From JARYGU01 sp033795365 (GTDB taxonomy: Bacteria; Pseudomonadota; Alphaproteobacteria; Rhizobiales; Rhizobiaceae): a stretch of 64,000 nt of DNA. Below the pieces are notes generated by a model. The model ran no database searches. It had not been told where the DNA came from and saw only the letters and a list, made by a program, of their open reading frames with translations. Within the stretch, counting starts at the first letter, position 1. Every line of letters begins with the position of its first letter. Positions 33,505-42,784 of the stretch are shown in pieces. Position numbers and translations under genes: made by a program. The stretch covers positions 9,040 to 73,039 of the forward strand of contig JARYGU010000023.1 in the NCBI GenBank assembly GCA_033795365.1, given 5' to 3'.

Positions 33505-34545
33505 ATGTCTATCAAGTCGACACTTGCCGCCGCGCTCGCGGCGACGGTTCTGCTTTCGATCACGCCGGCCCATGCGGAATTCGGCGACACCCTGAAAAAG
33601 GTGAAGGAGCGCGGCGCGCTCGCCTGCACCGGCCACAACGGCTCCTACATGGGCCTTGCCGAAGTGGACGACAAAGGAAACTGGAAGGGCTTCGACATCG
33701 ACCTGTGCCGCGCCGTCGCAACGGCCATCTTCGGCACCTGGGAAGGCCATGTCGACGTCAAGCCGACCAGCTGGGCGCAGCGCTGGCCTTCGCTCCAGTC
33801 CGGCGAACTGGACCTCGTGATCAAGTCCTCGGGCTGGACGTTCAGCCGTGACACCGAAATCCGCGCCCAGTTCGCGCAGCCCTATATGATGGCCGCGATC
33901 CACTACATGGTGCGCAAGGAACTGAACGTCACCTCCGCCAAGGATCTCGACGGCGGCACGCTCTGCCTTCCGACAGGCACGACGATGGAACGCTACGCCG
34001 TCGAGCACGAGGCCGAGAACGGCTACAAGCTGAACGTCGTACCCTTCGAAAAGACCGAAGAAGCCAACGCCGCCTTCCTGGCCGGCCGCTGCGACGCCAT
34101 GATGGAATGGGACCTTCAGCTCGGCGTTCTCCGCGCCACCGAAGCCAAGAACCCCGACGACTTCGTCATCCTTCCCGACGTTCTCTCGGCCGAGCCGGTC
34201 GGCATCGTCATGCGTCAGGGCGACGACAACTGGGTCGATATCGCCAACTGGGTACAGACCGCCCTTCTGCTTGCCGAACAGGCCGGCGTGACCAGCGCCA
34301 ATGTCGACGAGATGAAGGCCAACCCGCCGACGCCGGCCATCGGCAAGCTGCTGGGTGCGACGCCCGGCATGGGCACGCCGCTCGGCCTTAACGACAATTG
34401 GGGCTACAATGTCATCAAGACCGTCGGCAACTACGCCGAAATCTGGGACCGCAACATCGGCAAGGACTCGCCCTACAAGGTCGAGCGCGGTGTCAACGCT
34501 CTCCTGAAGAACGGCGGCATCCTCTACCCGCTCGTTCTCGACTGA
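33505..34545 (+). CDS. General L-amino-acid-type ABC transporter substrate-binding protein (AapJ-like)
   Basis: A 346-residue exported protein with a signal peptide ending AHA (about residue 24), then FGDTLKKVKERGALACTGHNGSYMGLAEVDDKGNWKGFDIDLCRAVA, the classical opening of AapJ/BztA-type binding proteins. The AapJ-type second lobe is recognisable in GTTMERYAVEHEAENGY and the C-terminal DNWGYNVIKTVGNYAEIWDRNIG. AAAAGGGGA before the ATG at 33505. It binds polar L-amino acids or related compounds in the periplasm. A gap of 70 bases with a weak GGCCGC...GCGGCC hairpin separates it from the permease genes, which may lower downstream expression relative to the binding protein. Confidence 0.92.
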   Translation: MSIKSTLAAALAATVLLSITPAHAEFGDTLKKVKERGALACTGHNGSYMGLAEVDDKGNWKGFDIDLCRAVATAIFGTWEGHVDVKPTSWAQRWPSLQSGELDLVIKSSGWTFSRDTEIRAQFAQPYMMAAIHYMVRKELNVTSAKDLDGGTLCLPTGTTMERYAVEHEAENGYKLNVVPFEKTEEANAAFLAGRCDAMMEWDLQLGVLRATEAKNPDDFVILPDVLSAEPVGIVMRQGDDNWVDIANWVQTALLLAEQAGVTSANVDEMKANPPTPAIGKLLGATPGMGTPLGLNDNWGYNVIKTVGNYAEIWDRNIGKDSPYKVERGVNALLKNGGILYPLVLD

Positions 34546-34615
34546 TCCGCCTCCCAAGGCTGGCCGCTGGCGCAGGATGCGTCGGCGGCCGCGATGACAG
34601 CGGAGAGGTGTTCCG

Positions 34616-35776
34616 ATGCAGATTTTCAGAAACAGAAAAACGCGCAGCGTCGTCTATCAGGTGGCGTTTCTTGCCGTTTTCGCACTCGTCATCTTCGGCG
34701 CCGTGCATGAGGCAACGACGAAGCTGGCCGCACAGGGCATGACCAGCGGTTTCGATTTCCTGCAGAAATCGACCGGCTTTCGGATCGGTTTCTCGTTGAT
34801 CCCGTTCGATCCGTTCGACAGCTACCTTCAGATGTTGTGGGTCGGCTTTCTGAACACGATCTTCCTCGGCATCCTCAGCATCATCCTCGCCAACATCGTC
34901 GGCCTGATCATCGCCGTCTTCCGGATTTCCTCCAATGGCGTGCTCAATGATATTGGCACCCTCTATATCGAGGCGTTTCGCAACGTGCCGCTCATTCTCC
35001 AGGCGCTGTTCTGGTATGCGGCGCTGACCCATCTGCCGCCGCCCAAGCAAGCCTATTCGTTGTTCGACTCCATCTTTCTGTCGGCGCGTGGCGTGTTCGT
35101 TCCCAGCCTCAACGTGGAAGGCCAGTGGTTCGCCGCCGTAGCGCTGGTCTTGATCCTCGGCCTGGCGGCTCTTGCCTGGTTTTCCATGGCGCGTCGCTTG
35201 CGGCGCGTGCAAAACCGGCCGGCGATCCAGATCGGCATCGCCGGCCTGACACTTGCGACCATGGTGGGCATTCTCGTCTACGCGCGCGAACCCGGCTCCG
35301 ATATCGTCTCGGTGCCAGCGCTGCGCGGTCTCAACTTCCGCGGCGGCGTCACCATTCCGCCGGAACTGTCTGCGCTTGCGATCGCCACCGCCATCTATGG
35401 CGGCGCCTATATCGCGGAGGTCATTCGCGCCGGCTTCCTGTCGGTCGGCAAGGGCCAGGTAGAGGCCGCGCGTGCGCTCGGTCTCTCCCCCTGGCACGTC
35501 TTTTCCCGCGTCCACCTGCCGCTCGCCATCCGCGCCGTCCTGCCCACGCTGATCAATCAATATGTCTGGCTCTTCAAGGCAACGACACTCGGCATCGTCG
35601 TCGGCTTTGCGGACTTCTTCTCGGTCATCTCGGTTTCCATCAACCAGAGCGGCCAGACGCTGGAGCTGATCGCCATCCTGATGGCCGGCTTCCTGATCAT
35701 GAACAATACGCTCTCCTTTGTCCTCAACCGCGTCAACAAGGCGATCGCCCTCAAGGGCACGCAGCTGAGAACCTGA
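34616..35776 (+). CDS. Amino-acid ABC transporter permease (AapQ/BztB-like)
   Basis: A 386-residue HisM-type permease, long because of the Aap/Bzt-type insertion between the first helices and the permease core. Signatures are FLQKSTGFRIGFSLIPFDP near 48, YIEAFRNVPLILQALFWYA near 123 and the EAA loop GQVEAARALGLSPWHVFSRVHLPLAIR. The start has a GAGAGG ribosome-binding site. Together with the next gene it forms the membrane heterodimer. The Aap group has unusually broad substrate range, so specificity depends on the binding protein. Confidence 0.92.
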   Translation: MQIFRNRKTRSVVYQVAFLAVFALVIFGAVHEATTKLAAQGMTSGFDFLQKSTGFRIGFSLIPFDPFDSYLQMLWVGFLNTIFLGILSIILANIVGLIIAVFRISSNGVLNDIGTLYIEAFRNVPLILQALFWYAALTHLPPPKQAYSLFDSIFLSARGVFVPSLNVEGQWFAAVALVLILGLAALAWFSMARRLRRVQNRPAIQIGIAGLTLATMVGILVYAREPGSDIVSVPALRGLNFRGGVTIPPELSALAIATAIYGGAYIAEVIRAGFLSVGKGQVEAARALGLSPWHVFSRVHLPLAIRAVLPTLINQYVWLFKATTLGIVVGFADFFSVISVSINQSGQTLELIAILMAGFLIMNNTLSFVLNRVNKAIALKGTQLRT

Positions 35777-35787
35777 GGGGGAATTCC

Positions 35788-36900
35788 ATGACCGCCGTTT
35801 CCGACATGAACACGCCCTCCCAATCCCTCAACTCCGGCCTTCAGCCCGATGGGCTGCCGGCGCGCCTGCGCCGGCGCTATTTCCGCACGCCCGGAAACGC
35901 TGTCATTTCGATGGTGGGCATGGCTGCACTCTTCTATCTCGCCTTCCATGCGCTCGACTGGGCGGTGCTGAAGGCCGTCTGGATTTCGCCCGACAGCACG
36001 TCGGCCGTTTGTCGCGATATCGCAGGCGCCTGCTGGGCCGTGATCCAGCAGCGCTGGCGCATCATCATCTTCGGCCTGTTTCCCTATGACGAGCAATGGC
36101 GCTCCATGCTGGCCTGCCTCGTCATGGTCGCGACGATCGTGCTTTCGTGCCTCCCGTGGTCCTGGAGACCGCTGCGCCTGTCCATCCTGTGGTGCGCCGG
36201 CTTCCTCATCTTCTACGTGCTGATGCGCGGCGGGCTGTTCGGCATGAGGGCCGTCCTGCCGGCGGACTGGGGTGGGCTGACGCTCACCGTGTTTCTCTAT
36301 GCCGCCGGCGTTCTGATCGGCATGCCGATGGCCATTGCCATGGCGCTGCTGCGCCGATCGGATATGCCGCTCGTCTCCAGAATGACCGGTGCCCTGATCG
36401 ACGGCGTCCGCTCCCTGCCGCTGATCACGATCCTCTTCACCGCAGCGCTGATCTTCCCCTTTGTGCTGCCAGGCTGGCTGCAAGGTGACAAGATCTGGCG
36501 CGTCATCATCGGCTTCGCGCTGTTCTTTGCAGCCTACCAGGCGGAGATCATCCGAAGCGGTATCCAGTCCATTCCCGTCGGCCAGGAAGAGGCCGCCAAG
36601 GCGCTTGGTCTCAGCTACTGGCATCGCACCGGCCGCATCATTCTGCCCCAGGCCTTCCGCAATGCCCTGCCGCCGACGATCAACCAGCTCGTCATCACCT
36701 TCAAAGAGACGTCGCTGATCGTCATCATCGGTTTCTTCGAAATTCTCGCCTCGGGCAATGCCGCCTACGGCACCGGCGAATGGTCCTTCGCCTATTTCGA
36801 GGTCTACATCTTCGTGGCCCTTGTCTACTTCGTGTTCGTCTTCAGCCTTTCCCGCTACGGCGCCTATCTCGAACGGCGCATGCGTTTCGGTCAGCATTGA
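35788..36900 (+). CDS. Amino-acid ABC transporter permease (AapM/BztC-like)
   Basis: A 370-residue partner permease with [50 protein letters not shown] and EAA loop [27 protein letters not shown]. The late insertion-containing N-terminal region (residues 1-170) is typical of AapM. It starts 11 bases after the first permease. The final ERRMRFGQH end is ordinary for the family. It works with AapQ-like and AapP-like proteins. Confidence 0.92.
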   Translation: MTAVSDMNTPSQSLNSGLQPDGLPARLRRRYFRTPGNAVISMVGMAALFYLAFHALDWAVLKAVWISPDSTSAVCRDIAGACWAVIQQRWRIIIFGLFPYDEQWRSMLACLVMVATIVLSCLPWSWRPLRLSILWCAGFLIFYVLMRGGLFGMRAVLPADWGGLTLTVFLYAAGVLIGMPMAIAMALLRRSDMPLVSRMTGALIDGVRSLPLITILFTAALIFPFVLPGWLQGDKIWRVIIGFALFFAAYQAEIIRSGIQSIPVGQEEAAKALGLSYWHRTGRIILPQAFRNALPPTINQLVITFKETSLIVIIGFFEILASGNAAYGTGEWSFAYFEVYIFVALVYFVFVFSLSRYGAYLERRMRFGQH

Positions 36901-36911
36901 AAGAGATACTC

Positions 36912-37652
36912 ATGAGCGAAGCCGCAGTACGCATTGCCGGCATGAACAAGTTCTATGGTCGGTTCCAGGTCCTCAGGGATATCAATCTCGACGTCCGGTC
37001 GGGAGAGCGCATCGTCATCTGCGGCCCGTCGGGCTCTGGCAAGTCGACGCTGATCCGCTGCATCAACCGGCTGGAGGAACACCAGCAGGGCCGGATCGAC
37101 GTGCTCGGTACGGAGCTGAACGATGACATCGGCAATATCGACCATATTAGGCGCGACGTCGGCATGGTCTTCCAGCACTTCAACCTGTTCCCGCACCTGA
37201 CCGTGCTGGAAAATTGCACACTCGCGCCGACGCTTGCCCGCAAGGTGCCCGTCGAGGAAGCCGAAGCGACGGCCATGACCTATCTGACGCGTGTGCGCAT
37301 CCCCGAGCAGGCAGCGAAATTTCCCGGCCAGCTGTCCGGCGGGCAGCAGCAGCGTGTGGCCATTGCCCGCGCGCTCTGCATGAAGCCGAAGATCCTGCTC
37401 TTCGACGAGCCGACATCGGCTCTCGACCCGGAAATGATCAAGGAAGTGCTTGATGTCATGGTGGAGCTTGCGCAGGACGGTATGACGATGCTGTGCGTGA
37501 CGCACGAGATGGGCTTCGCACGCCAGGTCGCCGACCGGGTCATCTTCATGGACAAGGGCGAGATCGTCGAACAGGGCCGGCCGGCCGAACTCTTCGACAA
37601 TCCGAAGAACGAGCGCACGCGCACGTTCCTCAGCCAGGTACTCAGCCACTGA
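36912..37652 (+). CDS. Polar amino acid ABC transporter ATPase (AapP/GlnQ-like)
   Basis: A 246-residue ATPase: Walker A (GPSGSGKST), Q-loop ([17 protein letters not shown]), signature [15 protein letters not shown], Walker [16 protein letters not shown] and switch His ([15 protein letters not shown]). These match the PotA/GlnQ/AapP branch of amino acid importers. It is 11 bases after the second permease and is followed by the GntR gene 121 bases downstream. Confidence 0.95.
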   Translation: MSEAAVRIAGMNKFYGRFQVLRDINLDVRSGERIVICGPSGSGKSTLIRCINRLEEHQQGRIDVLGTELNDDIGNIDHIRRDVGMVFQHFNLFPHLTVLENCTLAPTLARKVPVEEAEATAMTYLTRVRIPEQAAKFPGQLSGGQQQRVAIARALCMKPKILLFDEPTSALDPEMIKEVLDVMVELAQDGMTMLCVTHEMGFARQVADRVIFMDKGEIVEQGRPAELFDNPKNERTRTFLSQVLSH

Positions 37653-37697
37653 ACCGGGGACAGACGCGTGCCGCCTCTTTCCGTCCGCTAGCAATCA

Positions 37698-37730
37698 CGT
37701 GTAACTTGGTGCAGCAAATAACAATACACG
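37698..37730. promoter_or_regulatory. Putative operator before the GntR gene
   Basis: CGTGTA (37698-37703) and TACACG (37725-37730) form an inverted pair around a segment with the GCAAATAAC core also seen in the sites at 33434 and 38660. Weaker symmetry than those. Confidence 0.35.
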
Positions 37731-37773
37731 CCTCAGTTATCCGGCTGGCGGCGTCTCGGGTTCCGGCAGCACG

Positions 37774-38508
37774 ATGAACAAGACCAAGTCCACAGACGCA
37801 TCCTTTGCCGGCCTCGATCTGGCGCCGATCGGCCGCAGCGAGACACTTGGCCAACAGGTGCGCACACAGCTCGGCAGCGCCATCATGGCCGGCCGCTTCA
37901 AGCCGGGTCAGAAGCTGACGATCCGCGCCGTCGCCACGGCACTCGACGTCAGCCTGACGCCGGCGCGCGAGGCGCTCTACAATCTTGCCGCCGAAGGCAT
38001 CCTCGAAATGCGGTCGAACGGCTCGGTCTATGTTCCGACGCTGACGACGGAGCGGATCATCGAGCTGACAAAGATCCGTACGGCGCTCGAGGCCCTCGCC
38101 GCGCGCGAGGCAGCCCTTCGTATCACCGATGACGATATCGCCAATATCAGCCGGATCAACGACCTGATGGTCAAGGCGAACGAACGCAAGGACTACGCCC
38201 AGGTCATGGAACTGAACTGGGAATTCCACTTCGCGATCTATCGCGCCAGCGGAATGAACGAGCTGGTGCGGATGATCGAGAAGCGCTGGATGATGAACAG
38301 CTCTTATCTCAACGTCATCTATCCCCGCTTCGGCCAGATGGACCAGGGCATCAACAATCACCAGATGATGGTGCGCGCCCTTCAATCGCGCGATCCCGAG
38401 CGGCTCGCCAGCGCCGTCGTCATCGACATCAATTTTGCGGCCGACACGCTGATCGACATGATCAAGGCGCAACAGAGCGCCGAGCGCCGGCCGAAGGTCG
38501 CGCGCTAA
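37774..38508 (+). CDS. GntR/FadR-family regulator of the amino-acid catabolic block
   Basis: A 244-residue FadR-subfamily GntR protein. The winged HTH covers about residues 25-90 (GQQVRTQLGSAIMAGRFKPGQKLTIRAVATALDVSLTPAREALYNLAAEGIL) and an FCD effector domain about 100-235. It lies directly after the transporter ATPase and before an SDR gene, both preceded by AACAAATAAC-like sites, so it most likely regulates this block, including the divergent acoABC-like operon. FCD domains usually bind carboxylic acids or amino acids with a metal. Ligand unknown. Confidence 0.9.
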   Translation: MNKTKSTDASFAGLDLAPIGRSETLGQQVRTQLGSAIMAGRFKPGQKLTIRAVATALDVSLTPAREALYNLAAEGILEMRSNGSVYVPTLTTERIIELTKIRTALEALAAREAALRITDDDIANISRINDLMVKANERKDYAQVMELNWEFHFAIYRASGMNELVRMIEKRWMMNSSYLNVIYPRFGQMDQGINNHQMMVRALQSRDPERLASAVVIDINFAADTLIDMIKAQQSAERRPKVAR

Positions 38509-38659
38509 CCAGACATTCGGCCCGCAGGCTCCAGCGTAAACCTGTCGGTAACGCCAAGGCATCGACACGTAGGCCCGAGTCCTCGGTGGCCGCCTTCTCT
38601 TTCAATCAAACGTCCGGATTATCAATCTTTTCCTTGACGTAGAAAACTGCCTCCCGTTA

Positions 38660-38680
38660 AATGTTACAACAAATAACATT
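38660..38680. promoter_or_regulatory. Probable GntR operator before the SDR gene
   Basis: AATGTTA-caacaaa-TAACATT: perfect 7-bp arms, 20 bases before the SDR ATG and so placed to block it. It contains the same AACAAATAAC core as 33434-33454. Confidence 0.55.
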
Positions 38681-38700
38681 AGCCTCTGGCGGAGAGAGCG

Positions 38701-39414
38701 ATGACGGGAACAGCAATCGTAACGGGCGCAACCGGCGGCATCGGCGATGCAGTCACCAGGCGTTTGGTGAGCGAAGGTTTTCGCGTGGTCGCGGTGGGCA
38801 CCCGCCGGGCGGCACTTGACGATCTCCGTCATCGATACGGCTGCGAAGGCATTGCCGTCGACATCGGCGACGCGAAGGCCGTCGGCACGGCCCTCGCCGG
38901 ACTGACCGCGGATGTTCTCATTCACGGCGCAGGTATCCTCGGCCCGAACCTGCCCATTCACAAGACACCGGCGGAGACCGTCGCCAAGCTGATCGCCGTC
39001 AACATCACCGGGATGTTCAATGTGTTGCGCGCAGTCGTTCCGGGCATGGCCGAGCGAGAACGCGGCACCATAGTGCTCCTGGGCTCCATTTGCGGCAATG
39101 TCGCGGGCGCCGGCCCGGGTGCCTACAGCGCCACAAAGGCCGCCATGCAGTCGGTCGCGGCAAACCTGCGGTTTGAACTTCAGGAAACGCCCCTCCGTGT
39201 CGGCGAAATCCGTCTCGGCCGCGTGCGCACGGGTATTCACGGCCAGCTCGACATGGATGCCGATTTTTATGACGGCTATGAATGCATCCTGCCGGATGAC
39301 GTCGCCTCGACGATCTCCCACATGCTGGCAACCCCGCCCGCCGTCGACCTCTCCACCATCGAGATGATGCCGACCCGGCAGGTTGTCGGCGGAACGTGCT
39401 TCTCGAAAAGCTGA
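38701..39414 (+). CDS. Short-chain dehydrogenase/reductase
   Basis: A 237-residue classical SDR: TGATGGIGDAVTRRL, HGAGI in place of NAG, GSICGN with Ser, and catalytic YSATKAA. GTRRAA after strand 2 suggests NADP binding. The C-terminus lacks the usual PVDGG block, ending STIEMMPTRQVVGG instead, as in the FabG-like/ketoreductase YdfG group that reduces 3-hydroxy acids such as serine-type substrates. It is preceded by a palindromic operator and followed within 29 bases by an unrecognised gene. A 3-hydroxy amino acid or its oxo product is one possible substrate. Confidence 0.9.
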   Translation: MTGTAIVTGATGGIGDAVTRRLVSEGFRVVAVGTRRAALDDLRHRYGCEGIAVDIGDAKAVGTALAGLTADVLIHGAGILGPNLPIHKTPAETVAKLIAVNITGMFNVLRAVVPGMAERERGTIVLLGSICGNVAGAGPGAYSATKAAMQSVAANLRFELQETPLRVGEIRLGRVRTGIHGQLDMDADFYDGYECILPDDVASTISHMLATPPAVDLSTIEMMPTRQVVGGTCFSKS

Positions 39415-39443
39415 TCCCGTCCCTTACACCGAAAGGCCTTTTC

Positions 39444-39980
39444 ATGTGCAATGGCACCACCCACCACGGCTCCATCGACTATACGGCCATCGCACTCGAT
39501 GAGTGCCTGCCGCTCGCCAATCGCCTGCAGAGCGAAGGCAAGCCGTGGCACTCGCACGTCCTCTCGCCCGGCTGTCAGTTCAATCCGTTCGAGGGTCGTT
39601 ATGCCGCCGTGGTGGAGGACGATGCGACGCACACGGCCTATATCGCCCCGTCCGACGGTTTTCCGGAGGTCGACAAGCAACTCGTCAGGATGCTGCATGG
39701 CGATGACATTCTCGATGCCGGCCACCCATCCAGCGCCGAAGAGACGCTGCTCGGCGGATCGCCGTTGCTGCGTCAGCTCGTCGAGATCGACGACGCCCGC
39801 AAGTCCTGGCATCATCACATGAACTTCCCGGATTGTGCGCTGAACCCGCATCGTGGCCGCTGGGCGATCACGATCGAATGCGGCGATGATCAGTTTTCGG
39901 AAAGCTATGACGACGAGCCGCGCGATATCCTGCGTGCAATCGAAGTCCGTTATTTCCGCAATCTGGACGGCAGGGGCTAA
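39444..39980 (+). CDS. Unrecognised protein with a duplicated WHxH...C...GR motif
   Basis: A 178-residue protein I do not recognise. It contains the same motif twice with identical spacing: W35-H-x-H38-x3-P42-x-C44-x2-N47-P-x2-G51-R52, and W122-H-x-H125-x3-P129-x-C131-x2-N134-P-x2-G138-R139, each preceded by Lys and followed by acidic or aromatic residues (YAAVVED; WAITIEC). The His and Cys residues look like metal ligands, so this may be an internally duplicated metal-binding protein. No signal peptide or membrane segment. It follows an SDR by 29 bases and is convergent with the DAO-type flavoprotein gene. The start at 39444 is the first ATG after the SDR stop. Confidence 0.75.
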   Translation: MCNGTTHHGSIDYTAIALDECLPLANRLQSEGKPWHSHVLSPGCQFNPFEGRYAAVVEDDATHTAYIAPSDGFPEVDKQLVRMLHGDDILDAGHPSSAEETLLGGSPLLRQLVEIDDARKSWHHHMNFPDCALNPHRGRWAITIECGDDQFSESYDDEPRDILRAIEVRYFRNLDGRG

Positions 39981-39989
39981 GCCCAGCCG

Positions 39990-40011
39990 CAGGCGCGCTC
40001 ACGTGCGCCTG
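39990..40011 (+). terminator. Hairpin between convergent genes
   Basis: CAGGCGC (39990-39996) pairs with GCGCCTG (40005-40011), 10 bases past the stop of the 39444 gene and overlapping the 3' end of the opposing gene. No T-run, so efficiency is uncertain. Confidence 0.45.
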
Positions 40012-41288
40012 TCCTTGAGGCGGTTCCAGGCGTGAATGCGGTTTGCGACCTGAACCGCGACAGGATGGAAGGCGATCGGCTTCATCCCCGTTACAGGCAG
40101 CGGCATGTCCGCATCCGTCCGCCGGCCTGCAGCCCAGCGACCCATCTCCTGCCCGAGCGCCAAGGAGAGCGCGACACCGCGACCGGAATAGAGCCCGCCG
40201 AACACGAGGCCGGGAGCCAGCCGATAGAGATGCGGCTTGAGATCCGGCACGACGGCAAAGGTGCCATTCCAATATTCCGTGATGCGGGGCTCACCGCCAA
40301 ACGCCTTGAAGCTCTTCGCCAACATCCTGGCCACCTTGGCGCGGCCGCGCGCCTCCTCGTCATGCCAGAACGTATGCGTGGCGCCGCTGACGAGGCGACC
40401 GTCGCAATCATAGTGGAAGTAGCGCAGGTCGTTGTGCATGTCCGAGACGGCCGGATTGCCGACGAGAATCTGCGCTCTCAGCTCATCCGACAACGGCTCG
40501 GTCGCCGCCTGAAAGACCTTCATGGGGATCAGCGTGCGCTTCAGACCCGGCCAGAGAGCGTCCGTCAGCGCGTTGGTGGCAAGGATCACCTCGCGGGCGG
40601 TGACGCTGCCCTTTGAGGTGTGGACCTTCCAGCCCTGCTCCACCTTCTCAAGGCGCGTCGCACGCGTGTTCTCGAAGAGCTGCACGCCCTCGCGCTCGAT
40701 GGCGCCGGCAAGCCCGACCGTCATCGCGAAGGGATTGATATGGCCCGAATTGTGCACCATCCAGCCGCCCAGATACGGGCTGCCAACGCGGCGCGTCACC
40801 TCATCACGATCAAACCAAGAGACATCAGCGCCAAAAGCTTTCCATTCATCGTGGAACTGCCGCGCGCGGGCGAGTGTCGCCGCTGTATGGGCCGGCTGTA
40901 TCCAGCCCTCCTGAACCTGATGCGCGTCGATGCCGAAACGCTGCATCAAGCCGAAGGCAACGTCGGCGGCGCCGGCGACAAGCGCATTGAAGCGGTCGCC
41001 GTGACTCTTGCCGAAGACCTTTTCGAATTCCGAAGGCGATGCCTTGGAATGATGCGAAATGACGAGGCCGTTGTTGCGCCCCGAGGCGGCCGAGCCGATC
41101 TCGTTGCCTTCAAGCAGCGCGACACCGGCGCCGCTGTCGCGGGCGCCGAGCGCCGACGCCAACCCGGTAAAGCCACCGCCGACCACGAGTACATCGGTTT
41201 CGATATCGCGGGTAAGCGCTGGAGAGGTCGTGCGGGCCGCTGTCGTCTTCCGCCACAGGTGCGGAGTCCTCCAGTCGACCTCAAACAT
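39999..41288 (-). CDS. FAD-dependent amino acid/amine oxidoreductase (DAO family), copy 2
   Basis: A 429-residue flavoprotein with VLVVGGGFTGLASALGARDSG, GSAASGRNNGLVIS, VILATNALTD and a C-terminal FAD contact LVFGGLYSGRGVALSLALG. It is a paralogue of the protein at 25551, sharing HDEWKA, GWIQPAH and LGGWMVHNSG-type stretches, with clearly different substrate-region residues. Its start overlaps the stop of livF by eight bases, so it is the last gene of the Liv-type operon. It probably oxidises the imported amino-acid-like compound to an imine or oxo acid with O2 or quinone as acceptor. Confidence 0.88.
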   Translation of the reverse strand: MFEVDWRTPHLWRKTTAARTTSPALTRDIETDVLVVGGGFTGLASALGARDSGAGVALLEGNEIGSAASGRNNGLVISHHSKASPSEFEKVFGKSHGDRFNALVAGAADVAFGLMQRFGIDAHQVQEGWIQPAHTAATLARARQFHDEWKAFGADVSWFDRDEVTRRVGSPYLGGWMVHNSGHINPFAMTVGLAGAIEREGVQLFENTRATRLEKVEQGWKVHTSKGSVTAREVILATNALTDALWPGLKRTLIPMKVFQAATEPLSDELRAQILVGNPAVSDMHNDLRYFHYDCDGRLVSGATHTFWHDEEARGRAKVARMLAKSFKAFGGEPRITEYWNGTFAVVPDLKPHLYRLAPGLVFGGLYSGRGVALSLALGQEMGRWAAGRRTDADMPLPVTGMKPIAFHPVAVQVANRIHAWNRLKDRRT

Positions 41289-42030
41289 GGATGGTGTCCT
41301 CGGTCGCCCCGCCGAGATAGTGCTCTCCGAGCGCCGAGTGCTCCGCCATTTCCTGCGCAGGCCCGTGCAACTTCACCATGCCCATATTGAGCAGGTAGCC
41401 GTAGTCGCCGCATTCCAGCGCAAGCTGGACATTCTGCTCGACGAGCAGGATCGACATGCCGGTTTTCGACAGGTCGAGAATGATGCGGAAGATCTGGTGC
41501 ACGATCTTCGGCGCGAGACCGAGAGACGGCTCATCCAGCATCAGAAGCTTCGGCTCCGCCATCAGGGCGCGACCGATCGCCAGCATCTGCTGCTGACCGC
41601 CGGACATGCGGCTCGCCATGCCATTGCGGCGTTCCTTGAGAACCGGGAAAAGCTCGAAGACCTCCGAGCGCAGCGTCTCGAAGCTCTTGACGGCGCGGCC
41701 GATATGCGCGGCAACAAGGTTTTCCTCGACCGTCAGGCGCTGGAAGATCTGCCTTCCCTCAGGGCAATGTGTCAGCCCCAGGCGCACGACTTGCTCCGGC
41801 CGAGCGCCCGTGATGTCACGCCCCTCGAAATGGATCGTTCCAGCCGTCGGGCGTGCCACGCCGGAGATGGAATTCAAGAGCGTGGTCTTGCCGGCACCGT
41901 TCGGGCCGAGGATGACGACGATCTCGCGTGTGTCGACCTCGAGATCGACGCCTTCAAGAACGCCGACGCGCCCGTATCCCGAGCTGAGCCCGGCGATCCT
42001 GAGCAGCGGCTCTGATGTCATCGATGTCAT
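41281..42030 (-). CDS. livF: Branched-chain-amino-acid-type ABC ATPase (LivF-like)
   Basis: A 249-residue ATPase: Walker A GPNGAGKTTLLNSISG, signature MSGGQQQMLAIGRALM, Walker B LLMLDEPSLGLAP and VEQNVQLALECGDYGYLLNMG, all LivF hallmarks. The start at 42030 lies within the livG 3' end (77-base overlap), with GGGG upstream; a second ATG at 42021 would shorten the overlap only slightly. Followed by the DAO-type gene with an eight-base overlap. It energises the Liv-type importer. Confidence 0.92.
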   Translation of the reverse strand: MTSMTSEPLLRIAGLSSGYGRVGVLEGVDLEVDTREIVVILGPNGAGKTTLLNSISGVARPTAGTIHFEGRDITGARPEQVVRLGLTHCPEGRQIFQRLTVEENLVAAHIGRAVKSFETLRSEVFELFPVLKERRNGMASRMSGGQQQMLAIGRALMAEPKLLMLDEPSLGLAPKIVHQIFRIILDLSKTGMSILLVEQNVQLALECGDYGYLLNMGMVKLHGPAQEMAEHSALGEHYLGGATEDTIHV

Positions 42031-42784
42031 TGACAGTCCCCAGATAGGCAAGTTGAACGTCGCTGCTCGCCTGAACTTCAGCGGGCGTGCCTTGGAAGAG
42101 AAGTTTGCCGTGGTGCATGACGACGATGCGGTCACACAGCGTCATCACCAGGTCCATGTCGTGCTCGACGACAAGCATGATGCGATCGGGCGAACGGAGT
42201 TCGGCAAGCTTCGCCGTCAATTCGGCGGTTTCATGATGGTTGAGGCCGGCGGCAGGCTCGTCGAGAAGAAGAACGCGCGCGTTCATCGCCAGCGCCCGCG
42301 CGATCTCGAGCATACGCTGGCGCCCATAGGGAAGGCTGCCGGCTTCGGCATCCGCATATCCCTCGAGCCCGAAGAAGCGCAGGATTTCCATGCCGCTCTC
42401 GCGGCGGGCCTCGGCCCGCACCCGGCCATAGGGCGGCCAGAGCACCTCCCGCCAAGTGTTGCGCACCTCAGTCGGATAGGAGCAAACCTCCAGATTTTCG
42501 AGCACCGTCATCTGGTCGAAGAGGCGGATGTTCTGGTAGGTCCGGGCAATGCCGGAGTTGGCGATCTGGTGCTTCTTCATCCCGTCGAGACGGCGCCCGT
42601 CCAGAGAGATGGAGCCGGCCGAAACGGTATAGGAGCCGGCCGTCATGTTGATGAGCGTCGACTTGCCGGCACCGTTCGGGCCGATGACGCCATGGATGAG
42701 GCCAGGCGCGAATTCCGTCGAGACATCATTGATCGCGACGTTGGCGCCGTATTGCTTGCGCAGATTGCTAAAGACGAGCGTCAT
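41954..42784 (-). CDS. livG: Branched-chain-amino-acid-type ABC ATPase (LivG-like)
   Basis: A 276-residue ATPase with GPNGAGKSTLINMTAGSY, IARTYQNIRLFDQMTVLENL, LPYGRQRMLEIARAL and LLLDEPAAGLNHHE. The PYGxQR signature in place of LSGGQ is typical of LivG. The C-terminal tail RAAAQDRRAQLGIRARRRS after the usual end is unusual and lies in the overlap with livF. It overlaps livM by four bases. Confidence 0.92.
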   Translation of the reverse strand: MTLVFSNLRKQYGANVAINDVSTEFAPGLIHGVIGPNGAGKSTLINMTAGSYTVSAGSISLDGRRLDGMKKHQIANSGIARTYQNIRLFDQMTVLENLEVCSYPTEVRNTWREVLWPPYGRVRAEARRESGMEILRFFGLEGYADAEAGSLPYGRQRMLEIARALAMNARVLLLDEPAAGLNHHETAELTAKLAELRSPDRIMLVVEHDMDLVMTLCDRIVVMHHGKLLFQGTPAEVQASSDVQLAYLGTVNDIDDIRAAAQDRRAQLGIRARRRS

